NCBI GenBank assembly: GCA_027946365.1
Contig: JAPEUQ010000006.1
Location: forward strand, 2,108,001 to 2,172,000
From: Kalmusia sp. IMI 367209
Taxonomy: Eukaryota; Ascomycota; Dothideomycetes; Pleosporales; Didymosphaeriaceae
Direction: 5' to 3'
DNA length: 64,000 nucleotides
Position numbers and translations under genes: made by a program. Position 1 is the stretch's first letter; the number at the start of each line of letters is the position of its first letter. The notes under the pieces were generated by a model. That model saw only the letters and a program-made list of their open reading frames with translations. It did no database searches and was not told where the DNA came from. Positions 44,252 to 54,719 of this stretch are shown piece after piece.

Positions 44252-47200
44252 CTAGGCGTCGCTACTTGGTGGTCCCGACAGGAGCACGTCGTCATCCACG
44301 TTCCAATAGCGTCCATCGAGCCTTGCCCGCTTCTCCTCACGCGACTCCCCAAACAAAGGGTCAATCTCCTTCAACCTCTTCTTGTCGGCTGATTGACGGG
44401 ACATTTGTGCTCGCGGTGTGTTCACACCGGACTCATCGTTAGTCGAGTTATCTGTGAGTGAAGGTGCACGAGAAAGACGTTTCTCGTCTTTGTGAGTATC
44501 GTGGGGGTTCAGGAGCACGACAGATAGCTTGGAGTTTGTGCCAGTCTCTGCGTTCTGACGGCGTGTTTCCTGCACAGCGTCCTGCTGTTGCTCCACGCGC
44601 TGTTGTTCCTCCTCCTGGAACTTCAGCAATTCCTCATATTGCTCACCATAAGTCTTCTCCATACCCTCGATCCACTCCCTCCGATCCTCATCGTCTTCCA
44701 TGTCATCGACGCAATCGGGACACTTGATGTAGAATCCAGTCTTCGCTGATTTCTCGCCCAACATCTCGAATTCTGGGAGGTTTCCGCCGATCAGTTCCAC
44801 TTTGCTCCACTCCAAGCAATCCTCACAGAATCCGCGTGGGCACCATCGGCACCTATACATCAGGCCTCCTGCGTCGGTCGTGTTCTTTTTGCACTCGCAG
44901 CAGGTATGCTGAGAACAGAAGAAGCCGGCGAATCCTTTGACTTTCTGCTGATAATCGTCGTGAAGACAATCGTAATGAAAGTTACGCGGGCATGTCTTGC
45001 ACGGGACCATGTGACCGGCCTCGGGGCCGTCAAAGCAAGCTAGGCAGTGCTCCTCGTGATTGTATTCGTGACGCTTCTCCCGTACCGGTTCCGCCAAACG
45101 TGGATCCTTGCCAGCCATCGTTGGCACCGCTTCCGATTTAGCGCAGTCGAGCGATTCTTTGCTAACCTCGTAGCCATCAATCATGACTGTCATCTCTTTG
45201 CGTTTGCGGCGATCACTGCGAATATTTGATGCGTCAGCTACACCTTTGCGTCCCTTGCTCTCCACCTTACGTTGATATCGCTTTCCGTCGAACACTGCAC
45301 ACTCAACGCGCTCCATTACGGATAGCCATTTCTCCTCATCAACCTCTGCATTGATATCACTGTTCTGATGAGGGTCTGCAGGTTTATCTCGACATTTTTG
45401 CAGCATGGTATCCAAGTCCCAAGAAAGCATCTCTGTCACGTCGATATCAGGATGCGACAACGTCTGAGCTCCGCGCCGAACGAGCGTCTTGAGCTGGGTA
45501 GCGCTCATTGCTGGAACGTCGCCATCGACAGCTGACCCGTCACTTGCAGACGCATCTTCGCTGTACACGCTCCTCATGGATTCGGTAATCTTGGTTGAAA
45601 GGTATAACTTCTTCCGGATGCGACCCATCATTTGTTCTTCTACTGTTCCCTGCGTACAAAGCTTGTATACCGTCACCTTCGCGGTCTGCCCGATGCGATG
45701 TGCACGAGCTTCAGCCTGGAGGGTAGCTTGTGGGTTCCAATCCTCATCCAAGAAAATAACGTCCTCGGCTGTGGTCAAATTGATCCCTAGTCCTCCGGCT
45801 CGAGTGGAGAGGAGCATGACTTTATATTTAGACTTCTTGTCGTTGAACAAGCGCATTTCAAGGTTCCTACGGGCTCGACCGGTGCTACCATCTAAACGGA
45901 GGTATTTGAAATCTTGCGCCAAACTGCTAATCATCTCTAGCATATCTTCACAAAAATCAAGCATTTCGGTGAATCCAGAGAAGATTAGTACTTTCTTGCC
46001 CTGGGCGATGCTATGCTTAAGCAGCTTTTCGAGCACAATGAGCTTGCCCGAGGATCGAATGATATGCTGACCAGAGTAGTAAGGGTCTGGTAGCGCACCT
46101 GGTAGAAGATACGGATGTGAGCAGCACTTCCGTAATTGCATGACTAGGTTCATCAGCTTCTGCCATGCTGATGTTTTTACGCCGGCACTATGCTCCCTTT
46201 TGATCGATTGTCGCATGATCTCGGCGGTCTCTTCCCAGCCCTCTCTATGTTTCTCTTTCTCTAATGCCGCCAACTCTTTGCTTTTCCCATCTGCAAATAG
46301 ATCGTCGAGCACTGCGTCATCGACATGGGTGAGTAGCCTCGTATACCAGAACCTCTGCATAGGCGTGAGCGGGACATATAGAAGGACCTCTTCTTTTGGC
46401 GGAAGACCTAGGTCAACGCCAGGGCTGTCTTTCATGCGACGCAACATGAGCAGTTCCAACAGTCGTCGTGCATCCTCCATGGTCTTTTGATTGGCACGTC
46501 CCCGAGCGAGATCGAAGGATTCTTTGAATAAGACCTGCGTATTATCGGTAAAGACATCGGGCAGAAGCCATGCCAGAAGGCTCCACAATTCCATCAAATC
46601 GTTCTGAACCGGAGTGCCTGTGAGGATCAAGCGATGCTCTGAGGCAACTCGCTTCAACGCAGTGGAAATTTGGGTGACGTTGCTCTTGATCATGTGGCCT
46701 TCATCTAACACAACGTAGCGCCACACGAACGAGTGCTTGAACCAGCTTTGCTCCGCCTTGAAAGTGTCGTAGGTGGTGACCACGATCTTGTACGAACTTG
46801 ATGCTGCTTCCGTCGGCAATTTAGACACCTTGACACCGGCCTTTCTGGAGGTCTTGCGATCCTGAGATTGCAATGTCTCATTACCGTACTGGTCTTCCAG
46901 GCCGAGAGCGACCCTCTTGAGGCGATCTCGCTCGCTAGGTGTCCCATGGTAGCGTAGCACCCTGAGTCCAGGTACCCACTTTTGGGCCTCGTTCACCCAG
47001 GAATTGAGGACGATCAGCGGACAGATGACCAGATACGGGCGCAACTCCTCCGAGTTCACCCCCATCTCGTGGTCTCGCTCTTCTAAATACTGGAATAGCG
47101 ACAACGTCTGCAGAGTCTTGCCTAGGCCCATCTCGTCAGATAAGATACCGGAGAAACCGTTATTGTTCAGATGGACTAGAAAAGACAAGCCATCAAGTTG

Positions 47201-47923
47201 ATACGGCTTCATGGACGCCGTGACGCCTTCGGGTTGTTTAGCGAGGCGCTCATACTTGATAATGGATGCAGGGTGTTCATTGGCAATGAGCTTGGATATG
47301 TAATTGTTCTCGGGAAGCAGCGGCAGGAAATGGTCCTTGTTCGCGACGAGGAAATTGTTCGCTCTTGCTTTGGACTTTCGCGCGATCTCGTCGTGTAAAC
47401 GCGCGCGAGTTGTGTCAAGCTTACGCGGTGATTGAGATATCTTACGCTTGCTGGCTGCTGGAGGTGGATAGTAGACTGTATCCGACGCTAGGATGTCATT
47501 CTTTCTTGTTCGCGCGGATCTCCGTGGGGCGTCGTCTCGGTCTCGCCTTCTGTTCTCCATCTTGAGTTCCTCTAGATGCGCATAAAAGATGCTGGTCGTG
47601 CGTACAGAACGAATGAGCTCGTCTTTGCTTGCGTCCGTGTCGCATACACTTTCCTCGGCGCCGTCCGAAGTCGAAGAGCTTGACGAGGCGGTTGTAGAGG
47701 TGTCTGAGAGATCGGAGGGCGCTGAATTGAGTTTGTTCAGCTGGTTCAGTGTCGGGTGCGTCGCTGGCTGCAGCTCGCTGGCAACTGCACCTTTGCGATG
47801 GGGGGTGAGCGAGCTTTCTCTGCGAGCCTTGGTTGCTGAGGTAGCTGATCTCTGTGACCCGAACTGCTGCAGCAGATCTTCCAATGTGCCACCTCGCCGG
47901 TGTGGAGGCGTTTTGAAGTCCAT
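44252..47923 (-). CDS. SNF2-family ATP-dependent chromatin remodeller with C-terminal PHD-like zinc region
   Basis: Single-exon gene, 1223 aa, nuclear by function. The N-terminal 200 residues are disordered, Ser-rich and basic. SNF2 ATPase motifs: I LSDEMGLGKTLQTL (about 261-274), II VLDEGHMIKS (about 405-414, DEGH rather than DEAH), III LILTGTPVQNDLMELWSLL. The helicase C-terminal lobe has KVLIFSGF, LLSTRAGGLGINLTTA and AHRIGQTAKVTVY. After it lies a Cys-rich region: CLACFDGPEAG, CKTCPRNFHYDCL, CCECKKNT, CRWCPRGFCEDCL and CPDC, a PHD plus ribbon arrangement. A Gln/Glu-rich tail follows. The lobes look closest to ISWI/Mi-2-type enzymes, but there is no SANT/SLIDE or chromodomain that I can see, so the subfamily is open. 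Divergent from the Clr2 gene. Confidence 0.88.
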   Translation of the reverse strand: MDFKTPPHRRGGTLEDLLQQFGSQRSATSATKARRESSLTPHRKGAVASELQPATHPTLNQLNKLNSAPSDLSDTSTTASSSSSTSDGAEESVCDTDASKDELIRSVRTTSIFYAHLEELKMENRRRDRDDAPRRSARTRKNDILASDTVYYPPPAASKRKISQSPRKLDTTRARLHDEIARKSKARANNFLVANKDHFLPLLPENNYISKLIANEHPASIIKYERLAKQPEGVTASMKPYQLDGLSFLVHLNNNGFSGILSDEMGLGKTLQTLSLFQYLEERDHEMGVNSEELRPYLVICPLIVLNSWVNEAQKWVPGLRVLRYHGTPSERDRLKRVALGLEDQYGNETLQSQDRKTSRKAGVKVSKLPTEAASSSYKIVVTTYDTFKAEQSWFKHSFVWRYVVLDEGHMIKSNVTQISTALKRVASEHRLILTGTPVQNDLMELWSLLAWLLPDVFTDNTQVLFKESFDLARGRANQKTMEDARRLLELLMLRRMKDSPGVDLGLPPKEEVLLYVPLTPMQRFWYTRLLTHVDDAVLDDLFADGKSKELAALEKEKHREGWEETAEIMRQSIKREHSAGVKTSAWQKLMNLVMQLRKCCSHPYLLPGALPDPYYSGQHIIRSSGKLIVLEKLLKHSIAQGKKVLIFSGFTEMLDFCEDMLEMISSLAQDFKYLRLDGSTGRARRNLEMRLFNDKKSKYKVMLLSTRAGGLGINLTTAEDVIFLDEDWNPQATLQAEARAHRIGQTAKVTVYKLCTQGTVEEQMMGRIRKKLYLSTKITESMRSVYSEDASASDGSAVDGDVPAMSATQLKTLVRRGAQTLSHPDIDVTEMLSWDLDTMLQKCRDKPADPHQNSDINAEVDEEKWLSVMERVECAVFDGKRYQRKVESKGRKGVADASNIRSDRRKRKEMTVMIDGYEVSKESLDCAKSEAVPTMAGKDPRLAEPVREKRHEYNHEEHCLACFDGPEAGHMVPCKTCPRNFHYDCLHDDYQQKVKGFAGFFCSQHTCCECKKNTTDAGGLMYRCRWCPRGFCEDCLEWSKVELIGGNLPEFEMLGEKSAKTGFYIKCPDCVDDMEDDEDRREWIEGMEKTYGEQYEELLKFQEEEQQRVEQQQDAVQETRRQNAETGTNSKLSVVLLNPHDTHKDEKRLSRAPSLTDNSTNDESGVNTPRAQMSRQSADKKRLKEIDPLFGESREEKRARLDGRYWNVDDDVLLSGPPSSDA

Positions 47924-48474
47924 GACGGATAGCGGCGTGACGTCTTATATAATGTACTATGAAGGTGAAAAGACAGTGGTGAAGGAGAGGGGCCCTCGTC
48001 ACTTTACGAACACAGTGGGTGAAGAAGAACCCGGAGACTACAATGATACGGACTTCTGCATAGCTGACCGTTTCACTCCAGGAAGCACGATACAAGCGCG
48101 AGTTATCGAGGATCTAGTGACTGCAAGTGTGTCCAATCTACTATCTCACCCACTGCGGAGTGAAGGGCGAAATCCAGCATTGCGCAGCGGTGAGAGTGAA
48201 TGTGATGATGGTTGAGAGGGCCTACAAGGCTGAGGCATCAGTATTGGCATATTCACCCCGTGTACCCGTTCGTAGCGACATGCCAAAGGCAGAGGAGACA
48301 AGCCGCACAGTAGAGGCGCGTCTCAAAATAATCGCGCTAGCGGAGAAGCGCGGCTTAACGCCGAGGCGCGCGTTCAATTATGTTGCTTGTGCCTCAGCAC
48401 TCGACCGCAACTGCGACCCCCGCGCAACATCCCACCCGCTCGACGGCTCGACGGCTCGACGCGCAACCTATGCC
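47924..48474. promoter_or_regulatory. Shared divergent promoter region of the SNF2 gene and Clr2
   Basis: 551 bp between start codons. No TATA box stands out. A short GACGGCTCGACGGCTCGACG direct repeat lies near 48440-48462, just upstream of the Clr2 ATG. Confidence 0.45.
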
Positions 48475-50446
48475 ATGGCCCAGCCGCTCACTAAGTTCTG
48501 GCCAATCTTTGCTAGCAAGTCCGACGGCCGCGATATCGTCAGCCACAAGGGGACTCCGCTGCGTAACGGCCCTACCTCGGAGCAGCTCGACCGCACGCCG
48601 AATGAGCAGGGCCAGAGCGACTACTACCGGCTGATCGAGAAGGATGACGCGAAGCATGTTGACTGGCGCAAGAAGCTGGGCGGGATGCTGCTGCGCGAAA
48701 TCGGCGGCAAGCAGCACGAAGGTGGACTCCCCATTCCGCATTCCCGATGGGCGCTGACAATGGGCAGATAAGTGGCAACAGTGTATTCTTTGGGACTTCC
48801 CCGAGGGCTACAGGTTGTATGAGCATATCAAGTCCAAGATGAACGGCGAGTCTAAGAACCATTCCGGCGGCGGCCACGACAGGCAAGATGCCTACCTCTA
48901 CGGCTATCCCAAAGGCCCCCGCAAACGCTTCCGAAGCCCAGTCGAGTTTTTTCCACACCTTCTGTGGCTCTGCACCGATGAGGCGAGTGACTACAACAAC
49001 TGCACCTGCCGCATCTGCTCTCCCATGCAAATCGAGGTTGAGAAGCCTGCCCCAGCACCCAGGCCGGAGGTGAAACTGGAAAAGCTAGACGCAACGTCCG
49101 CTGCGAGGACAATGGCCGCGCCAAATGGGCCTGTGCCAATTAATCGGAATCCTGCCCCTCCAGTGCCAATCCGACGTCCCAGCATAAGCACACCCATCGC
49201 ACAGAGCCCTGTGACGAAGCCTGCGACGCCCAACACTGCTCAGAACGCCACGCACATCAAACCGCCACCGAGGCTGGAGCCAACACCTCTCCCGCAGCCG
49301 CGCTCAATTGATCAGCAAATTGATAGCCAGTACGGCAGATTTATTGCCCGTACTGGAGAAGTAGTGTGGTTCAAGAGGCTCGCTGGCGCTTTCGGCTTGG
49401 GACTCGTTGCGCGACGATGGATATCTAAGAACCACAGTGTCTACCTCATTCAGCCCCTCTCGTATCCCTCTCATGCTCCTGCGCAAGAAATCGTGGAGTC
49501 AGAACAAATGGTGAAGCCTTGGTTGGCTTGGTCTGTGCCATCATGCACGTATGAATGGCTGTCGCAGAATCCAAGGTTGACGTATGAGCAGGTAGACTGG
49601 AATATGATGGCTTCGGGCCGGATGGGTAGTGGCGTTCCCGAGGTCGACGCCTCGATTCTCGCCGCAAAAGCTATAGACATCACATATACACCCTTCGAAC
49701 GACTAAAGACGAGCGCTAATAACGGAATCGAAGAGCGTCATTGGAACGGCATTTACTACGGTGCTGAAAAGATTTGGAGGGGCGAACCTGTTCGTTTGCG
49801 CATAGGGTTGGGGACTGATCTGCTCGTCATCAGCGACATCGTCGAAAAAGTTTACCCCACTGGCACCGCGCAGCACGGCACTACCACTTCAAAGATTGAA
49901 TTCAGAGGAGACGTATACTCGTATGCAACTCTTCCTGCACCGAATCCCACTTCTCCCCCGGTGGTGCCTTCGAATGACCACATACCTATTCGTATGCGTG
50001 AAGACATGCGCTGGCGAAACGAAGCACTAGTACCGACCAGCGCCACAATCGCCTACTGGAAGCTGGTTTCAGCAGGTACACGCATAGATCTCGAGGATGT
50101 CAAGGGCCGGTGGTACGAGACCAGTATTCTTTTCCAAGAATACTTTCTCAATGCGGTCAAGAGTAAAGAGGGCGGCAACGGGGTGTGGATGAACTCACGC
50201 GGCGATGCTACAAGTCTGGGAAGGGATCTTGGCCTGTTCCGAAGTGACCGCCTCGCTGCCTTCAACAACGCCATTCCCAAAAACCTACAGCTGGTTGATG
50301 GTTTGGATCCGCCAGCCGATCAGCAGGGACTTGAGCTCGGTATCGGCAGCGGAAACGGAGAAAATCATTTCGCCCTGGACGACTTCATGAATTTCGAACC
50401 TATGGAAGATCCATCGATGAACTTTAGTGACACTAAGTTCTACTGA
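48475..50446 (+). CDS. clr2: Transcription-silencing protein Clr2 (SHREC complex)
   Basis: In fission yeast Clr2 is a core subunit of SHREC, the Snf2/HDAC complex (Clr1, Clr2, Clr3, Mit1) that silences heterochromatin. Exons 48475-48721 and 48768-50446 give 641 aa. The 46-nt intron joins GGKQHE to DKWQQCILWDFPEGYRL. N-terminal domain: WRKKLGGMLL and YLYGYPKGPRKRFRS, then SPVEFFPHLLWL and the zinc motif CTDEASDYNNCTCRICSP. A Pro-rich linker leads to the C-terminal Clr2 domain: FIARTGEVVWFKR, PVRLRIGLGTDLLVI and WYETSILFQEYF. Start at GCCATGG, MAQPLTKFWPIFASKSDG. The neighbouring divergent gene is also a chromatin remodeller. Confidence 0.85.
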
Positions 50447-51833
50447 AGTGTCTTGTGGGCAGATCCTTGTCTACTTTTGACGATTGCAATGTGCAAGTGT
50501 ACATTTGCGGATGCGTGGATGAGACAATCCCATAACTTCTTCTATAGGTGTGATTAATTCGAGTACCATCCCGTCTCACCGAAGCGACTCGGCGCTGAAG
50601 TCTCGAATTGTATTTGGGATCTTGTGCACTATTATTATCGAAAGAGTAGCCTTCGAATCTTTCCGCGGAATTGGGGCTACCATCCTTTGCCACAAGTATT
50701 ATTGAACCTAGCCTTCGGCTATATGCTAGATACATCGCACCAACCACAACGCGATGTACACGACCCATCATCACAAACTACAAGGAGGCAGTCGAGCTCA
50801 ATTTCAGATACTCCATCCACTACCGAGGAAATGTATGATTATTGCTATAGCTAGAGGCAGCGAATGTGTCAAGGCTTCGGTCTTCGTACATCATCAGATT
50901 CAATGTTGGGCGTCCGTGTTGTCATTACAACTCCGTGTATACCCTTTTTGGCGTCTTTAGCATTGATATAAGACATGTTTTCAATATAAATCTGTATTTT
51001 TGCCAGGAGATTTGGTTACGCATGTTACATTGTATTCTTGTGTTCTGAAGGTGAAGTGAAAATAAAAATCATGTATATGGGAAGATAATTGTACGTTGGG
51101 GATAGCTTGAAACAGCGCTGTGTGAGAAAGAAAGAGAGTTGATGGTCCATGCTATATCAAACTACGTTTTAGCAAGACGTAGGATGATGTTGCTCTTATG
51201 GTCGTGGTAGTTTTACGCTATTGATATAGTTGTCGTTATCCGCTGGAATCATCCCTTCTTATAATTTTTTTTAATTGCTTTACCGTGTGCTTAAGGCTTA
51301 GTTGCAAGAATACTGGCAAAGGTTCAGTATTATATTAATATCATGTGCCAAGGAGTCTGAACGGATTGTACTTTTTTTATTGACTTTTTGTATCATATTA
51401 CTTAGATACATTTCCACGTTGAAAACCCTAGAATTATAACTAGACGAGAGATAGTAGCCTCAAGGAAGATAGACGGAAATGACAGTAGCGGTTCTGTCCC
51501 TGCTGGAAAGACTCACATACAAGAGGACAACATTCATTACAGGAGGGTGAGAGTGAAGTTCCACTAAAATGTTTATTTCTCTAATACATATCACAGGCCT
51601 ACATTGCTTCCGTTTCATTGAGAGTGACAGTACATTTGCCCAATGACAATGTTCTCAAATCAGAATGAAGCCCTATCATCAGCCCGATGCTCCGAATCCC
51701 ATACACATAAGTACACCTGAAGATAGCCAAATATTTTCTAGACACCTTACAGTCTCACAACGTGTCAGTGGGCTTTGTAAATTGCATCTTTGCACGCCAT
51801 TCTCAGCGCCTACTTTTGGCAGATTAAGCCATG
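50447..51833. other. AT-rich intergenic region, about 1.4 kb
   Basis: AT-rich with many short A/T runs, notably 51000-51440. No supported gene. This is shared 3' flank of the convergent Clr2 and coiled-coil genes. Confidence 0.45.
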
Positions 51834-51870
51834 TTATTTGTTTATTTCGCATTTTTCTGACACTTTGCTG

Positions 51871-53231
51871 TCAGAGACATAATGCTCCCGATCGTCTTGT
51901 GCAATTTCTTGTTCCTGTCGACAACAAATCACGCTCAGTCTCGGCTTTCTTCCTTGCCTCCTCTTCGGCCTGCAACTTTTGTGCCACGGCGAATTTCTCG
52001 GCTGCGCATTTATCATACCTAGCTTGAGCGGTTTGAGCTTCCTCGGTAGCCTTATCCGCTTTCATCTTCCATTCGTACAGGGACTTCTGTAGCTGAGCAA
52101 GCTGGAACTTGCAATCAGCAATTTCGGACTGAAGGGTTTGATATTCTTCATTAGTGTACTTGTCGCGCATATGCTGGTAGAATTCCTGCAAATGGTAGAG
52201 CTACTCTCGTCAATTAGTATTCGACAGAAAAGTCTGAAAAGACGTACACCCTCGTCGAGGTTTGGCTTTTTTTGGAAGCCTTGCGTGTGATTAGTTAGAG
52301 TGGTAAAGCAATTAACTTGGTAATTTCAACGTACTTTCATCATGTCCTGCGTTCGAACTCGCCTCTGCTATTCTCTTGGTATCTTGCAAAGCCGAAGTCG
52401 CGATCGTTAGTGTTCTCAGGACTGGCATAGTAGTATTAGGAGTGGATGGTGCCTCGGTAGTGACTGCCGTATCGATCTAGGAATATTAGAAATACTGATG
52501 CGATTTGTATTATGGCGGAACCATCGATGCCTTGTATTACTTACTGATTCCTGATTGCTCGGCGAAGCTTTGGCCTTTGCAACAGCCTTGCGCGGAAGCT
52601 CCTGTGCATCAACGGAAGAAGGCCTCTTACGCCGCGCCCTGCCCCTCAAGGGCTTCGTGTATTCTATTGTAGGCGTAGGAGCTTGCCTCTCTTCTATCGT
52701 AGCGTGTGCAATAGCATTACAGGATTTTGTAAAGAGCTTCATCCCTTCACCAAATGTAGTAAAACTGCGCAGGTAGCCCATCGCTAAGAAATACAACAAG
52801 ACCATGAATCGCACCTTGGCCATGAATATGTCGCTCCATGGCATGCACTCATTGTATACATCCCCGAAGGGCCAGATGAAGCAAATATGGCGCCTTTCAT
52901 CCGCTGTCAGTATACGCTTTTCCTGTTGTTCATGCACGTAGTATGAAACTATATTAGTATTCTCATGTTGAGGCTTAATGTAAGCCCATACCGTTATGTC
53001 CAGCTGTTCATTTAGGGTGCCCACAAGCATCGATCTCTCGAGGTTATGTGGACCGAATTGCATCCACTCAGCCTTTGGTAGATATGGGAAATGAGACGTG
53101 TTGCGGTTGGCGCCTGAATGCCCTTTCTTGGGCCTGTCCTTGAACTTGGTCGATGGCACTTTTAATAAGAAAGCATCATACGTAAAGACATCAGATCCTT
53201 TATTGGTGTCCATCGCCTCGGGAGGCATCAT
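51871..53231 (-). CDS. Unknown protein with C-terminal coiled coil, 391 aa
   Basis: Not recognised. Exons 53231-52545, 52476-52335, 52279-52248 and 52185-51871; all splice phases agree and donors are GTAAGT, GTACGT and GTACGT. The N-terminal 170 residues are a folded domain (FTYDAFLLKVPSTK, HFPYLPKAEWMQFGPHN, ICFIWPFGDVYNECMPWSD, then a hydrophobic helix). A basic disordered stretch, RGRARRKRPSS, follows. The last exon is a coiled coil (LQSEIADCKFQLAQLQKSL to EEEARKKAETERD). The final 20 residues lose that pattern, while the next frame keeps it (QEQEIAQDDREHY) to a stop at 51834, so the end of the gene may be frameshifted. The earlier in-frame TTG at 53243 was rejected as a start. Confidence 0.55.
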
Positions 53232-53496
53232 CAGTGGGATCAAGTAGTTGGATAGTGAGCTAGTTCGCAGATCTGAAAAGTAATGTCGAGCACGACGATA
53301 ATAGTGGTTCGATAAGGGATTAGTTCAAGGATGAGTCCGACATAGGCGGCTTGCTGAACTACTAAAATTGACCTGGAAACACCGAAGTAAAGGCAAGAGA
53401 TAATAGTGATAAATGGAATAGAGAACCCAATCATTCCACAAGTATTGAGATAAAGCCTCTTTCACTTCAGTAATACCGTATATCCTGAAGATCCAA

Positions 53497-53799
53497 TCAC
53501 TGCGGCACATCATCTCTCTGGACATCTCCACCTCCCTCACCACCATATCCTGTCCACTGCTTCCCACCCGGCCATTTTTCATCCCAGCCCAATTTTTCCT
53601 TCAGCCCAACCCTCCCATGTGCACGTAATTCTGCAGAGCAGTCATCACACATTCCTTCACTCGATGTTATCATGTTCTGAACATCGAAGCACAAATCCTG
53701 TATAGGGTAGTGTTGAGCGTTCGGACAGAGCGTAAATGGCTCTACGGTATTCAATAGGGTATGTGCGCACGAATATTGTATTCCGTTGCGGAAGCACAT
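53497..53799 (-). CDS. Small Cys-containing protein, 100 aa, unknown
   Basis: Uninterrupted ORF from ATG to stop. MCFRNGIQYSCAH followed by FTLCPNA, DLCFD and CDDC gives a regular spread of Cys/His that suggests a small zinc-binding domain. Proteins starting MC(x)n(Y/W)xCGH are common small unknowns in Pezizomycotina, and this resembles them loosely. The C-terminus is Gly/Lys-rich. A 3' exon cannot be excluded. Confidence 0.4.
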   Translation of the reverse strand: MCFRNGIQYSCAHTLLNTVEPFTLCPNAQHYPIQDLCFDVQNMITSSEGMCDDCSAELRAHGRVGLKEKLGWDEKWPGGKQWTGYGGEGGGDVQRDDVPQ

Positions 53800-54719
53800 G
53801 ATTTGGCTTGAATATGCGCGTACGTTGAGGTATTGGTATGTAGTGTTGCTTGTTTGAAGGCTTGTTTTTAGGGGACTACTGAGAAGGCAGAGGTGGCGTT
53901 TTCATTCTTATAGGCTTACGAAGCCCAAACTATCGGGACTATATATGAATGGGGAAGACGATGGAATCCCATCGATATGAATGCTCGAATCCGTCATTCA
54001 TGATGCAATAATGTCACTTCCTACATGAATGATTGACCGGAAAATCTCACTGGGTGGTAGTTACAGCAGCCATTGCTATTTTCTCCTGCTTCGGTGTTAG
54101 CTATAGGTGGCACATCTAACAGTGCTATAGCGATAGGTAAAAATTCCGTAAACCATTGTAGGTCAGTTTTTTCCTAGGCTGTGTAATCCATACGATGGAT
54201 ACTCTGTCTAATCTTTGAATCTTCAACTGTGACAAGTCATCTCGTATCAACTGTGTAATACTAATGCAAGGTGGAAGACAAAGTGATAAAATTCACTGCA
54301 GTGATGAAACAAAGGGCTCTTCAAGGCAACAGAGAAACGTGTAGCGGTGCAAATGTGGCCGCTCTTCACCTCAACTCGACAGATAATCCGAACCTGGTAG
54401 CGAAGTCGTGATGATTCTGTCAACATTTCAATTACCATATTTCGAATACTGTTGCATTATTGAACCCCAAGCTCTTGCACCCCTATTCTGACCTTCGTAA
54501 TTACAATGGGTAAGGAAAACCTTCTTACCATGGACACGTAACTTCTTTTAGTTCAAAATCTAGATCATAAATAGAGCAACTAGCAAATCATTATAACCTT
54601 ATAATGTGGTAAATGCTTGGTAGTATGATATTAGATGCGGCTCATATGCTGCCATTATTCTACAGGTGTATATGCTACATGATGTACAGTGCCGTGAGGT
54701 CGTGTCTGAATCTAAATCT
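53800..54719. other. AT-rich intergenic region
   Basis: About 920 bp. I searched its left-hand frames for a continuation of the ATP25 gene to the right and found none. Confidence 0.45.
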
